Position numbers and translations under genes: made by a program. Positions 42,640 to 54,640 of a stretch of 64,000 bases of DNA are shown in pieces (positions within the stretch are counted from its first letter, which is position 1; each line of letters starts with the position of its first letter). The stretch comes from Symsagittifera roscoffensis (taxonomy: Eukaryota; Xenacoelomorpha; Acoela; Convolutidae). The notes below the pieces were generated by a model, which worked only from the letters and a program-made list of their open reading frames with translations, searched no databases and had not been told where the DNA came from. The DNA is taken from assembly GCF_963678635.1 (NCBI RefSeq), contig NC_087069.1, positions 15,662,660 to 15,726,659 of the forward strand, written 5' to 3'.

Positions 42640-43560
42640 CATTAACTCAAACTACAAGAAGAATACTGAAGGAAAATATCACTGACACGACAACGAAGAG
42701 TGGCCGAGTGCCAAATGCAAGAGGAGTACGGCCTTCAATGGTGCACCCTGGATGGAGTACTACACGAAGCCCAGGATAACCGAGCGTGAGGTTCACTTGA
42801 TAAAATGGGACAGTCTTGTCAGAGTTCTGATGAGGATCCGAGCGCACTTGCAAGTGGAAATCTTGAATTTTTCAGGTGCGTTGATGCCCCAAATACTAGC
42901 TTCACTGTTGATGCTGGAGGTGAGAAAAATACATACGGTCACCATGATTTCTAGAAGCAAGGCGAGGAAGATGATGAGGCAAGGATCTACTTGGACTCAA
43001 CAAAAAATACAATCTGCGTGGTACCATACAAAATGATGAAGGACGAGAATGGGATGAACATAAATGAAAGCGTGCGTCAGATCAATGGCGTTATCCGAGA
43101 GGTCCAGATGAACAGTATCCTGACCTTGAAGTTGATTGATGTTGCACAGATGATGGAGGACTCCTCACCGGATGGCTGTTCCTCTGATGGCATCCATTTT
43201 GTTCGACCTAAAGGCGTGGAATAGTTGAAAAAAGTCTTCTACAGGCTTGTCAACTTTCTAGAGTCGGATTTGCTAGAGATGGGCAGAATTAATTTTGGTA
43301 CACCTCCGAGGCCTCCTCTTTTTTCGTGTCAGGCCGGTGGAGGATATGTTGTGACACAGGATCGATTCTAGAGATAGTTCAGCGAACAATATGAGCTAGC
43401 AACCGGGTTCGACATCCCTGGAAAAGGACAGGAGGTAGTCCTCAACGCCGCAGAGCTCAGTCTTGTCGTCAGTTGTGATAGTGGAGAAAAGTAATGAGAA
43501 TAAGCCCTTGGCGGAAGGCCCGGGGGAGGCAATCAGAGCCATTTACCTAGAAAGAGTGAA
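42640..43560 (+). pseudogene. ORF2 SGNH/GDSL-hydrolase-like domain, plus copy
   Basis: Frames 42752-43036 and 42991-43224 give KWDSLVRVLMRIRAHLQV (block I with Trp for Gly), SGALMPQILAS (block II), a damaged block III, NTICVVPYKMMKDENGMNIN, and SDGIHFVRPKG (block V Asp and His). A TAG at 43222-43224 is followed by a readable continuation. The same Gly to Trp change in copy 1 shows that both belong to one subfamily. The minus copy keeps GDSL. Confidence 0.55.
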
Positions 43561-44296
43561 GAAACTGGACTGAGAAAAGATTATAGAGCTCAAGAGCTTT
43601 TCCCATGAGGACCTGATCAGTCACTATAGTGTGGACTGGCTGAAGGCGCATGAGGCGCCTTTTTTTCTAGAAAAGACCCTGGAGACGGCGGATCTGGGGG
43701 TTATCCCCAGGAGATCGATCTTTGGTCCTGTCAACTATCGACACCATAAGGAGCTGGGGAGTCCAGGCATTTTCGCGGAGCCACCAAAACACCGCACGGG
43801 CATTGCTAGAATCAGAGTGGCAATACCGGCGCAATTGCGAGCAGCAGAAAAGCTTCTTGATCCAGGATAGGCGAACATGCCACCTGCTCTTCAATTTTGG
43901 TACCCGGTGTTGGTCCTGATAGCAGAAGGCAGCGGACTGCGCATGCTGATGGCTGCTCCGGACCGGGAACTAGAACCAAAAAAACTTGAGACTTTTGAAA
44001 TGGGAAATGGCAGCGGATTGAGAGCTTTTTACGAACTGGCAGATTTCTTGACTGTGTTGGATGAAGTGTCGTGTTTGAAGATTTCAAATCTAGCCAGACA
44101 ACTCAAGTTCAAGCCAGAGATAGCGGACGACCACCATGTGATCAGCCACTTGACCCGGAGCTTATGGTTCTGGAGCATTTTTGTAGGCTCCACAAGAAGC
44201 TCGAGGCGACTCATAAACGATAGGAGGAACAAGGCGCAAGCAGAGAAGCAACTGGAGTCAATGGTATATCGTCTAACGCAAGAGAGAGGAAGATGA
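43561..44296 (+). pseudogene. ORF2 blocks after SGNH, plus copy (GINDH block deleted)
   Basis: 43631-43870 encodes DWLKAHEAPFFLEKTLETAD and GPVNYRHHKELGSPGIFAEP, then KLLDPG and a stop. The next frame, 43877-44296, starts PPALQFWYPVLVLIAEG and contains LTVLDEVSCLKISNLARQLK with DDHHVI, matching 9410-8856 on the minus strand. The minus copy has ~190 further codons between these, including FAGINDH, so this copy carries an internal deletion at about 43868. Confidence 0.5.
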
Positions 44297-45690
44297 CAAT
44301 TCCTGACACCTAGGCTAGAAAGTGTGACCGACAAGACGAAAGATACGGCACACCCGTTGATAAAGCAGGTATGGGATTGATTCAGATCCATCTTGAGCAA
44401 ACTGAGAAGAAGCAATTGAAACTACCATGCCTCAGGAAACTACCATGCCTCGGGAAACCACCATGCCTTAGCGAATGAAACTACCATGCCTCGGGAAACT
44501 CGGGAACAAGGAAGGCTTGCGAAATCCTGGGATTGTTGAGCCCGTATTGGGAAAAGATATTCTCCGCGGGCAATACGCTCGTCGACACGTTCATTCAGGA
44601 CCTCTTGCGGGCCTGTGTCTGGTATTATATCGGCTGTTTCCGAGATCCCCATTTAATATGGGCTCAACTTGTATGTTCAGAAGGGGTGTGGAGACCCTCA
44701 CGGTTGATGAATACTTGAAAATGACTCTCTTGATGCATGTGCATTTGGCGGTGTTCCACTGTCTGGTGAAATATGTGGGCATCCAAGTCCTGAGACATAC
44801 TCTTACAAATCTGCTGCAGGATTGAAAACGCTTCTGGTAGAAGACCCCACGATGTAAAATCGACACTTTACAGGGAAGAAGCGAACCCGAAGACCAGAGA
44901 ACAAGTGAAGGGAGTGAACAGGGGCATGCCTCTCCTCGCGGACGTGTGCTTGGCGATACGATCGGATCCTCTGGGAGCAGTCAAAAGACTGCGAGAAGTG
45001 GTGACCTGCATCTATGGATCGGCACTTAGCTATGCTTTCCCTGACCACCTGATAACGGCGTAACGCCACTCGGTAGTGCACGTGAGCTTGATCGGTATTC
45101 TGAATGGGACGGCACTGAACTAGTGCAAACAAAAACACTTGAGAACCCAGATGTGCGAGACGGAGTTGTTTGGGAAAGTCAAGAATTCCGAGTTAATGGT
45201 GTTGAATTTCAGATTGTAGCCACAATGCAGGATGGGCGGAAAAATAGAGGAACATATCGAGGAGTACCCGAACTTCTAGAGCTTGAACTCACTTGAGAAA
45301 CAAGCCAGAAAAGTCTTGAGGATACCGACCTGGACGGAAGCCTTTAACCTGATAAGAAAGGAGCTAGAGATGATTTTAGAGCGGAATGTGCTGCCAGCCA
45401 CTCCCCGAGATTTTCCCACTGTGTGGGGCATGACTTTAGGGAGAAAAAACCTGATGCTGTTGCCGTCAGTGCAAGCCAGAGAGGTTTTAGAGCAACAGCA
45501 AAGGGTATTCACACAAGGCTTGGATCCCCTGTTTGTTGGGTACTCTGCAGTCGCGTGTTTCCACTCGAGCGAGATAAAGATGAGCCATGCAACCGGACGG
45601 GCTGAACTGGAGATGGAAAAAACTCTCAGTGAACCCGACGAAGAAATGGACTCGGGAACGACCCCGAATGTATGGAGTAGCACATGAGAG
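44297..45690 (+). pseudogene. ORF2 middle block, plus copy
   Basis: Broken frames. 44475-44825 is an open frame that may be partly spurious because it begins in an 18-bp repeat. At 44990-45060 CIYGSALSYAFPD matches VIYGPAVTFAFPD of the minus copy. 45283-45687 is open for 134 codons with SLEKQARKVLRIPTWTEAFN, LMLLPSVQAREVLEQQQRVF and LDPLFVGYSAVACF, the last matching MDPCFVGRNAAVL. No known domain is recognised. Confidence 0.45.
44418..44494 (+). repeat. 18-bp tandem repeat, four units
   Basis: Units of GAAACTACCATGCCTCAG with one to three changes; a five-base spacer separates the third and fourth. The unit is a multiple of three, so it would add six residues per copy in frame. Confidence 0.8.
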
Positions 45691-47142
45691 TTACACTCCT
45701 GATACTACGCGAGAATTGCTCCAGGATTTGAGTGGTGAAGAATGGGAAGATACAGCGACGCCACCTTTGAGATCTCCCCGAAATAATTAGGCTGAGTTAC
45801 AGCTTGGGGTCAACCAGTGGACTTGGGTATGGTGTTCTTAGGGAGCGATGGCAAGGAGAAGAATAACTTTGAGGGAAAAAACATTGTTCTAGAATACTCT
45901 GGATCAGGAAGGATGGCAAAATTTTTTGATGGATTTCAATCAGAAGGTGGAACAAAAACTGGATCACGAAGAGTTCAAGGAGGAACTGTGGGATAAGTGA
46001 TGAAATTTGGAGAGTATATCTTGATGAGAACTGGACTGGACAAGGAGGCAAGAGAGGAATTGCTTAACAAGCTGTTCCATATCCGGGAAACGAGGCCGAT
46101 TACCGAACCGAAGTCTTGTAAAAGCAGCTATTCTCTGAAAAAGAGACTTGAAATTAAAAAATTAAGACCAAATGAGTAATAAGTTAAACCGATTATTATA
46201 GCTTTAAAATATTACTATACCTAAGGCTAGAGAGTGAAAAAAGGTGCTTGTGGTGAAGGAACAGGGGAAGCAAGAGTCGGGAGAAGAGGATCAGGAAAAG
46301 CAAGCGGCTTCGGTGATGATTGTGTCTACACCTCGAACTAGGAATCAAGGTCAAGAACGAGGAGGCGAGAGATGGAGGAAGGGAGTCCTTCAGCGGAGGT
46401 GGTCTCGGAGGCGAACCTGCAGGAAACACCTCCGATGGTTTTGGCAAGATGGAAGACTGCAGCTTACAAGGACAACCCGACATCTAGGAAACTAGTGGAG
46501 GTGAAGGTCGAGATGGAGACTGCACCTGGTCCAGTGGCAGAAAAGAAGAGGAGTTTAAGCCACAGAGAGTGAAGATAAAGAGATAATCCACCAGTGGGCA
46601 AATATGGGAGGTGAATGTTGGCAAAGAATGGGTCTCGAGTCAACACCACAGCATCGGACAACAAATAAAAAAAATGATCCTCTTGAGAAGGGTCTCACGA
46701 GGAATACTGCTCGTTTCTGGTGGATAGGTTTGGATACCATGAAAGAACTAGAAAAATGTCCAAAATAGCTGGACCGCGGAGTGCTCAGAAAGTGTCGAAG
46801 TTGGACCACGCAGCAGAAAGCAAAATTGAATAAGTTGGAGTTAAGGAGCCAGCTAAAGCGAACGTGGGAGAAATTACTGTGAGAGTACTTCAAAAATGAG
46901 ACGAGGGCACACTCATCTGCCTAACATCTGATGGAGAATCTCTTCACAAGGACTGAGGGTGAGTTGTTGTTCTCGTGCTGCTTGGCTGGAGTTGCATTCG
47001 AAGATCTGACCTCATGTGACAAACTGAAGTTTGCGACAAAGACCTAAATGTGTACCGGATGATGAAGAAGTATGTTGCTCGAGATGCTTCTGGTTGAGTC
47101 GTTCCAGGAGAAAGGACGCCACTTTTTTTATTAAGATGGACC
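45691..47142 (+). pseudogene. ORF2 charged block, plus copy
   Basis: Only short open pieces remain. 45997-46179 is Lys/Glu/Leu-rich and helical. 46244-46572 is strongly basic and Arg-rich (GGERWRKGVLQRRWSRRR), like the hydrophilic 6220-7371 block of the minus copy in composition and position. Stops are dense, so this is inferred mainly from synteny. Confidence 0.35.
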
Positions 47143-48300
47143 ATGTCAGTGATCCCTGGCGCAGTGATCCAAGCTTGCCAGCAGAAGGCGACGAAGAATA
47201 GGGCTTTGGAGAACAGGGATTCGAGCATTATCCTAAACGTGTACCAGAATGCCGGGTCTGAGAAGCACAATGATTCCAGGCAATCTTTTGAGAACCATGC
47301 GAAGATTGATGAAATCCGTTGGTTCTCGAGTAAGAAACTCGACAGTAGCCATGGTGTGAACCGAGCAATGATTGGAGGAGAATTTGAAGCTTTTGAAACT
47401 GGGAGAGAATGAGTACGTCTCGGGCGTCATATGGATGTCATACAACCCCTTCTTGAGCGTAGAAGCAGGAGATGCTTAAATGAGTTTTGAAGTCACGCAA
47501 TTGTTGAAATTTTGGACGGAAAAGATCATTGAGACGACGGAAAGGGAAAAGCCGATTCTGTGCTAACTTCTTGAGAATGGACCCGAGGTTATCTGTGTGC
47601 CACGATCAGAGAAAACAGTGGAATTGAGGTTAGGTTGAGGTTAATGCACTGTTGACAAGCTTGGGGACAGCCTGGAAGTTATTGAGACCTTCTCAATGGA
47701 CGCATCTTGAAGCAAGTTTGAATGAAGAGATCACGGAGCGATTAAGCTTGTCACCAGAGAAAGATGAGGATCTGGAGAACTTGAATGTGATACACAAGCT
47801 GATTTGGCCTCATCGGGAAGAAATTAAGGAGAAAGCGCACAAATCTAGAGACAATAAACCAAAGGAATGGAGCCTGGAACTTGCCTCAACCTGGCAACCG
47901 GAGGTGGAGGACATTCTTGTGATGATTGATCTTTCTTGAGATATGGCCGCGTGGTTTGGTGACAAAACAGAAAATGCGAAAAGTGAGGCGCCGGCTACAG
48001 ATGTCAATGGTGGAACCGTCTAGCCAGAGAGTGATGATTGATTTGGCCTTCTCGGTGCGTAAGTGCATACAGCTGGCAAGAATGTTACATCACTCGTACC
48101 AGATGCTAAGGAAAATGTGGGGAGCAGAGCTGGCAAGAATGTTACATCACTCGTACCAGATGCTAAGGAAAATGTGGGGAGCAGTACTAGGACCCAGGAT
48201 AGAGGACTTGAGTGACACCTGGGGAGAGGAGATCTTGAGTGTGAAAGGAAGAATTCTAGTGATTTTGAGAAGCAGAGCACGAGGGGTAAAGCACTAAATA
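47143..48300 (+). pseudogene. ORF2 unknown block, plus copy of the 445-aa segment
   Basis: Three frames retain the homologue of 5718-4381 on the minus strand. 47143-47412 has HAKIDEIRWFSSKKLDSS; a shifted piece near 47410-47560 has VIWMSYNPFLSVE and KFWTEKI; 47652-47939 has ENLNVIHKLIWPHREEIKEK; and 47926-48297 has DLAFSVRKCIQLARMLHHSY. Shared order across two diverged copies supports a conserved protein region of unknown function. It contains an exact 57-bp tandem duplication. Confidence 0.5.
48071..48184 (+). repeat. Exact 57-bp tandem duplication
   Basis: Two identical 57-base units, 48071-48127 and 48128-48184, start AGCTGGCAAGAATGTTACAT. They add 19 residues (ELARMLHHSYQMLRKMWGA register) in frame. 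With no differences between units in otherwise decayed DNA, the duplication must be recent. Confidence 0.95.
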
Positions 48301-49096
48301 ACGCCACCGCTGTAGACGAGAACAACTCAATACACTCGAAAATGATGACGTTCGAACATTTGCTCGAGGCTTCAGGGGAGCGCAATCTCCAGAGTTTTAA
48401 CTTGACATATGGAGACAATCCATGCCATTGTTTAGCACAGACTGTGTGGTATCCAGAGAAGTCCAACCTCTGCTTGATATGGGATGGGGAGAAAATTGGG
48501 GCAATAGGGTTGCCAGATCAACAACAAAAAGTGATGTGGTGAGCTCGATGATGGCACTGCGATGGGTTGAAGGGAACGTGATGAATGACCGAGAGTCGTA
48601 AGCACCGACTGTGGAGGCGATACATGCAACTGATTATAGCAGGAGGCTTGCGTTTTTAGAGACTGCCTGCAAGGTGTTCGCCGTACCAATGGAAGTGAAG
48701 CGTGAATGGAGCCGCACACGGTTTTTTTTTTGGTTGAGGGCGACGTTGACTTCTTGGCTGTTTGTCTTGACGAAAAATCACATGAAGAAGAGTCAAAGGG
48801 AGTATCGTCAGTTTCTGGCAGAAATAGAGCCGGAGGTTTTCAGGTGGCTGCTGCCTACTCAACGCAATGGGCTAACCACGGGATGGAAGAAGGTTGGTAA
48901 GGTATCTAGAGATAATACAAAAGCGAGGCAGTCGATACTGGAGGAATATCTAGCGAAGAACGCGAGCTTGAGCTTGCATCACTCCTTTTGTCTGAACAGA
49001 GATGCCAAGGTGAAGAAGTTGCAGAATCGTGCCAAAAGATTGCTAGAACAGAGAGAGTGGATGCGAGCCTCAGTTCAGATGACGAAGAACAATTGA
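48301..49096 (+). pseudogene. ORF2 C-terminal end, plus copy
   Basis: 48342-48542 has HLLEASGERNLQS and WYPEKSNLCLIWDGEK. 48611-49096 is open for 161 codons with SRRLAFLETACKVFAVPMEV, FWLRATLTSWLFVLTKNHMK and a basic, coiled-coil-like tail (about residues 100-160), ending in TGA at 49094. It matches 4558-3603 on the minus strand. The second piece has a hydrophobic stretch around LTSWLF, too short for a confident membrane helix. This end is longer than in the minus copy, whose tail differs. Confidence 0.5.
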
Positions 49097-49559
49097 CAAG
49101 GCAGATCACGGTGTTGAGTGCATCTTGCCCTAGTACTTCAAAAGCAATGGTGACGAGTTAGGTCGGGTACTCCATGTGGATTCTTGAGTCTTGAGCAGGG
49201 AAAGAAATTTTTGCTTGAGTGTGAACTCACATGAAAACTCGGGAAACAAAAACGAAATTTTAAACTACAAGTTATTTTTTTATCTTATATACCATAGTTA
49301 AATATATATATGAAAATTTTGCATGGCAAATTACTGGCTGGGTCGAACAAAACTTTTTCAAAAAATAATGGCCGATGAAGCTGAACCAAGAGTGCAGTTG
49401 GATGAAGATTTTGATAGCTGTTAAGCTTTAGAATGAAACTTCATATGACTGTGATTTTCGGGGACGTAGATAAAGATGAGTCTGCTGCAAACTTCTGTAA
49501 ATGACCACTGCTTCTTTGGGGGCTGGACAGTGGGCAGAATGTTGACTTGGTCATTTGTA
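49097..49559. other. Downstream of the plus element; LTR not resolved
   Basis: AT-rich. If the element has a 3' LTR it should begin here, but no partner repeat exists in the window to compare with. No polypurine tract is obvious. Confidence 0.35.
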
Positions 49560-49830
49560 TCTATTAAGTTATTTTTGTATGAATCTTTTATGTATCTATG
49601 AATGATTCTATGTGTGTATATGTAAGAAAGTGTATATGTAAGTATGTATCTATGTTTGTTTGTATGTATCCATGTATTTATGTTTCTAATAGTGTATTCA
49701 GGTAAGCATGTATCTATGTATGTATCTCTATGTATTTGGATAAATCTAAGCATGTTTCTATGTATGTATGAAAGTGAATGTACAAGTGTATGTATTTGTA
49801 TAAAAAAAGTATGTGTATGTGTAAGTACAT
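49560..49830. repeat. Imperfect (GTAT)n microsatellite
   Basis: Interrupted runs of TATGTATC and TATGTA, giving spurious open frames rich in Tyr, Ile, His and Val on both strands. Confidence 0.8.
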
Positions 49831-49859
49831 AAGATATACGACACTGGGATGGGGGGTTG

Positions 49860-50440
49860 ATCCCTACAGGGTTCATTGGATATGATCCCTATGTAAATAT
49901 TTATTCCTAATGATCCCTTTGTAAAATTTGTTCTCTAATGATGCCTATATATAGTTTCCATAGCTAACGATCCCTGTGTAAAATTTTCTCCAAAAATTTT
50001 TTCACACAAAAGTTTCCAGAATTTTTTTTTCACTTTTTTCCTTTTTTTTTCAATCTTTGTATAACAGATGACCCCTATGTATAACCAATGATCCCTATGT
50101 ATAACCAGTGATCCCTAGGTGTAACCAATGATTCCTATGTAAATTTATTGATCCCTATGTATAGCCAATGATATCTTTGTATAACCAATGGTCCTCATTG
50201 TAACCAATAACTAAGGATACTTATGTATATCAAATGATCGCTGAGTATAACTTATGACCCAGTGTAAAAAAAAGTAAATCCTATGAATCACTAATGATAT
50301 CACGTATAACCAATGATTTCTATACTTAACCAATAATCCCTATGTACATCTAAAGATCCCTAGTTGAAATTAATGATCATTTGGTGTACCTAATGGTCAC
50401 TATGCTTAATCAAACATCCATTTATTTAACCAATAATCCC
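49860..50440. repeat. Degenerate ~20-bp tandem repeat
   Basis: Units based on AATGATCCCTATGTATAACC, most regular at 50065-50215 and more diverged on both sides. No coding capacity. Confidence 0.8.
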
Positions 50441-50499
50441 GAAGTATAAGTTATGATCCAAAGATATACAAATTGAGCATTCCTAAGTGTCATATGATG

Positions 50500-51545
<1,046 letters not shown>

Positions 51546-51991
51546 TTTGTTCGAAACAGTCTACATATTTTCTTTTTCTCCCAAGAGATCCATTTGTACC
51601 AAGTGGTCTGAAGCTGAACGTTCAAGGGCAATAGCCCTAATTGTTCTTTTGGGTAGGATGAAAACATACTCAGTTGTTTCACAGAAGGAAATTTTTTAGG
51701 CCGTTGTGGAAGCCGGTAATGCATTTCATTTAAGTTTCAATGATCCAGAGATAGCTAGCTAGATAGATAGATGCCTAGATACATCAATATCCAGACAGAA
51801 CGAGCCTTAGAGTGAGAGAGATACAATATAATGCAGAGAGACAAAATAAAATTTGGGGTTATTTCTACTCAAAAAATTTCAACTTGGAATGAATTAGTAT
51901 AAAGTTTCACATTATGATATTTTTGAGAAAAATTAATTTACTTAGAAGTTGTTTCATGCAAAACTTCTGATTGAGATCTTTCTCTCTATCT

Positions 51992-52043
<52 letters not shown>

Positions 52044-53194
52044 TCCCTCTCTCTGTATTAGGTGTGTATACATTAAAAGCATGCATGTAGGTAGGTCCAA
52101 ATCTAATCTTTTCTTTGTGTCTTCTATATAATTTTTTTATTTTGTTCGTAATTTTTTAAGTATGTATTAATGTATCTATAAACGTTTTTACGTAAAATTC
52201 TTTATTTGGTTACTCTTTTACATGTACTCTTTGGAAGCAATTAAGGAAACATGACTCTAACTGGTTCTAAATTTAAGTCAATTTTGATCAAAGTTCTGCT
52301 CCTAATTGTTCCAGAACAATCTAGAATACTTTACCAGATACTGTTGATGATCAATTTTATAAGTTTTTTTTTCTGTGTATCATTACAAAATGTGTGTGAT
52401 TTATTTCTTATGTTTAACCATATTTGTAAAAACAATTGTAAAATTGTATGTTTATACGTAATTAATGTTGTAACAATGTGGTCCCAGAAACAATTTCAGA
52501 CGCGAAACCATAATCAGAAGTCAGACTGTATTTCAAACTCATTGTACTATTGGTCTTTAATTTTCTGGGTTATTTTATCATTCTTTGAAAGAACCAGTTT
52601 TTGTGAATCTTCATGTTTTAGTCCATGTATGTAGAGATAAATGCATTTGTGTATGTTTGCATTGTCTGTGGATATAAATTGTATGTTGCTTTTTAAATGT
52701 TTTCTTGTACGTTTCGTAGTGTGCCTTCTTGTTTATATCGTTAACGAACTAATTGAAGACATATACTTGTAATTGGATATAACTTAACAAAATCAAAGTA
52801 ATTTTTGTCACTCTTTGTATGAATGCACCAATTTCGTGTCGAACACATTTTATATTTGTTTATTGGGTTTGTGTTGTATTATTTTTTGTATATTTGTATG
52901 TGCTTGAATAGTTGTGAAAAGTACTCACTTAGGTTTTTTGTATGTTTGTATCCAAAAAAAATCAAGGTTGTATTTTGTTATTAGCTTAAACATCAAACAT
53001 GCAATTTACTACTTTAATTACAGATATGACTAGAACTCAAACTCAATTTAGTTTTTTTGGTGGTTTGTCTGGGAAAAAATGTGGAAACTTCTCTAAAAAC
53101 TGTAAACGAACAACACAGTACAGGTAATTCTTTTGTATGAAAGTATTTATTCACGTATTTGTAAATAGTGATGTGTTTGAAAGTATGTAATGTG

Positions 53195-53196
<2 letters not shown>
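51546..53196. other. AT-rich DNA with a (TC)n tract
   Basis: No coding trace that I trust. A (TC)n tract lies at 51978-52045. The 127-codon plus frame at 52251-52634 is Cys/Phe/Leu/Ile-rich, as expected from AT-rich sequence, and matches no family I know. Confidence 0.4.

Positions 53197-53264
<68 letters not shown>
53197..53264. repeat. (TA)27 (TG)7 dinucleotide microsatellite
   Basis: Uninterrupted TA from 53197 to 53250 followed directly by TG to 53264. Confidence 0.97.
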
Positions 53265-53271
<7 letters not shown>

Positions 53272-54211
53272 AATTACTGAGATTTCGTTTACTTTTTTGA
53301 TTGTAATTTTTTGTAAGCTTACTTATTCTTCTTTATAAGTGTTCAAACAACCTTTTTAGAAGCTCATTTACCATATACAGTTAAAATTACAACCATAAAC
53401 CACACTCTGTTATTTTTCAAAGCTTTTGGTTAAAACCATCAAGAGTATTTCACAAGATACTTTACATGAACAACACTTGTGGCAAGTACTTTAAAGGTAC
53501 GTTTGTCTTGTTTTTTGTGTTTTTAACGGTAGTTATTCTGTTATGCTTAACATGACAACTTGAAACGTATAGCTGCTTGTTGAAAGTTAGCTTATGTTTG
53601 AATTCTAAAATGATTTTGTACCTGGTTTGTCTAGAATAATGTGAAATGTAGCACTAGAAATTATGCATTTGAAAGCAAATGTGTGTGTGCTTTAAAATGA
53701 ATTTTATTTGTGTTTTCTTGTGTAAATATTCATGTGCAGAAGTTTGTATCATCTAAGTTTGTCTGTTTAGAAGCGTAATAAAAATTAAATTATAACGATA
53801 ACCCTAATCATTCTAATTTTGATTCCAGATTTATCAAGTATTTCTAGAAAAAGTCACTGAATTAGTTTATGTGCGACTCGTGTAATACATGCTGCATGCA
53901 TGCTCCTCTGAACTAGTTATTCTTTTTGTACTAGAGCATCAAGACCGTAAAACGTCTTGTTTGCGAGGTAAAACTTCGCGCCTTTTCCAAAATAAGCATT
54001 TTTTCTAAGAGATCTAATATTTGGCTTCTTCGTTTTTTCCGTTCTCTGAACTAACCTTAACTTACTCATAAGTTTCAAATTGTCGATAACTTTGTAAAGG
54101 TTAATTTTTTTCGTTGTATTGCTTTTTGTTATTTTATCAAATATTTGAAAATTTTTGCTGTTTGAAACCAATAGTTACAAAAAGTTATGAGACTAGATAT
54201 TAAACTGCGAT
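53265..54211. other. AT-rich DNA, no clear feature
   Basis: A Lys-rich 84-codon minus frame (53917-54171) is present but shows no recognisable domain. It lies directly downstream, on the minus strand, of the possible exon at 54212-54640. Confidence 0.35.
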
Positions 54212-54640
54212 TCAAGTGTCACAACGAAGCAGCCCAAAACGCAAAAGAGACTTCAAGTTTTTCACATATGCTCCAAGTAGAGCAGAGATTGTTCCACCCT
54301 GGTCAATTTTTTCTCTTTGGGTGCAGTTGAGGTTTCTCGTCATCTGTTTTTGAGTGTCCGCTGACTGCATCAAAGACTTACTGGAGGCGAAGAAACAGAA
54401 GTCCAAAAATCTGCAAAGGGAGTAAAAGGAAGCGGAGTTGGTGACTCCATTCCCAAGGTCGACTCTCGCCACTCGATTTCCTGAAGAGATCCAAGTTGAT
54501 TCTGCGATAGAGTAACGCACTCACAAACCCTTGAACAGCACTTGTCACAGAGAGATGAGTAAATCCAGCATTTCGATTAAAATTAGTTTGGCTGTATCTG
54601 CTGAATCGGTAAAATAATTTCCGTTGGTAAAAAGACAATT
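54212..54640 (-). other. Possible host-gene exon fragment (weak)
   Basis: This 430-base island is richer in G+C than the AT-rich DNA around it and has two overlapping open frames on the minus strand. The frame 54638-54378 contains THLSVTSAVQGFVSALLYRR followed by INLDLFRKSSGE. A hydrophobic run ending in QGF and a Tyr, then a basic helix, resembles the end of the seventh helix of some G-protein-coupled receptors. A plausible acceptor (TTTTACCGATTCAG) precedes it and a GTAAGT donor-like site occurs at about 54377-54382. The two frames disagree on the tail. I rate this a hint only; it could be a decayed repeat. Confidence 0.2.

Larger units (their letters stand above)
33850..49100 (+). mobile_element. 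Macro-domain Ty3/Gypsy-like element, plus copy (copy 3)
   Basis: The most complete gene order in the family here: gag C-terminus, protease, RT (internally duplicated), RNase H, integrase, acidic tail, macro domain, inter-ORF region, ORF2 coiled coil, SGNH-like domain, and ORF2 to its C-terminus at 49096. The gag N-terminus and 5' LTR are absent, so the element is truncated near the 35-bp minisatellite. No 3' LTR was recognised after 49100. Every ORF is broken. 40034-43570 is nearly identical to 1-3570, while the whole element is only distantly similar to the minus copy. Confidence 0.8.

Noticed and set aside
52251-52634. 127-codon plus-strand frame with several Cys
   Set aside because: AT-rich composition explains the Phe/Leu/Ile/Cys content; no homologue, splice context or conservation seen.
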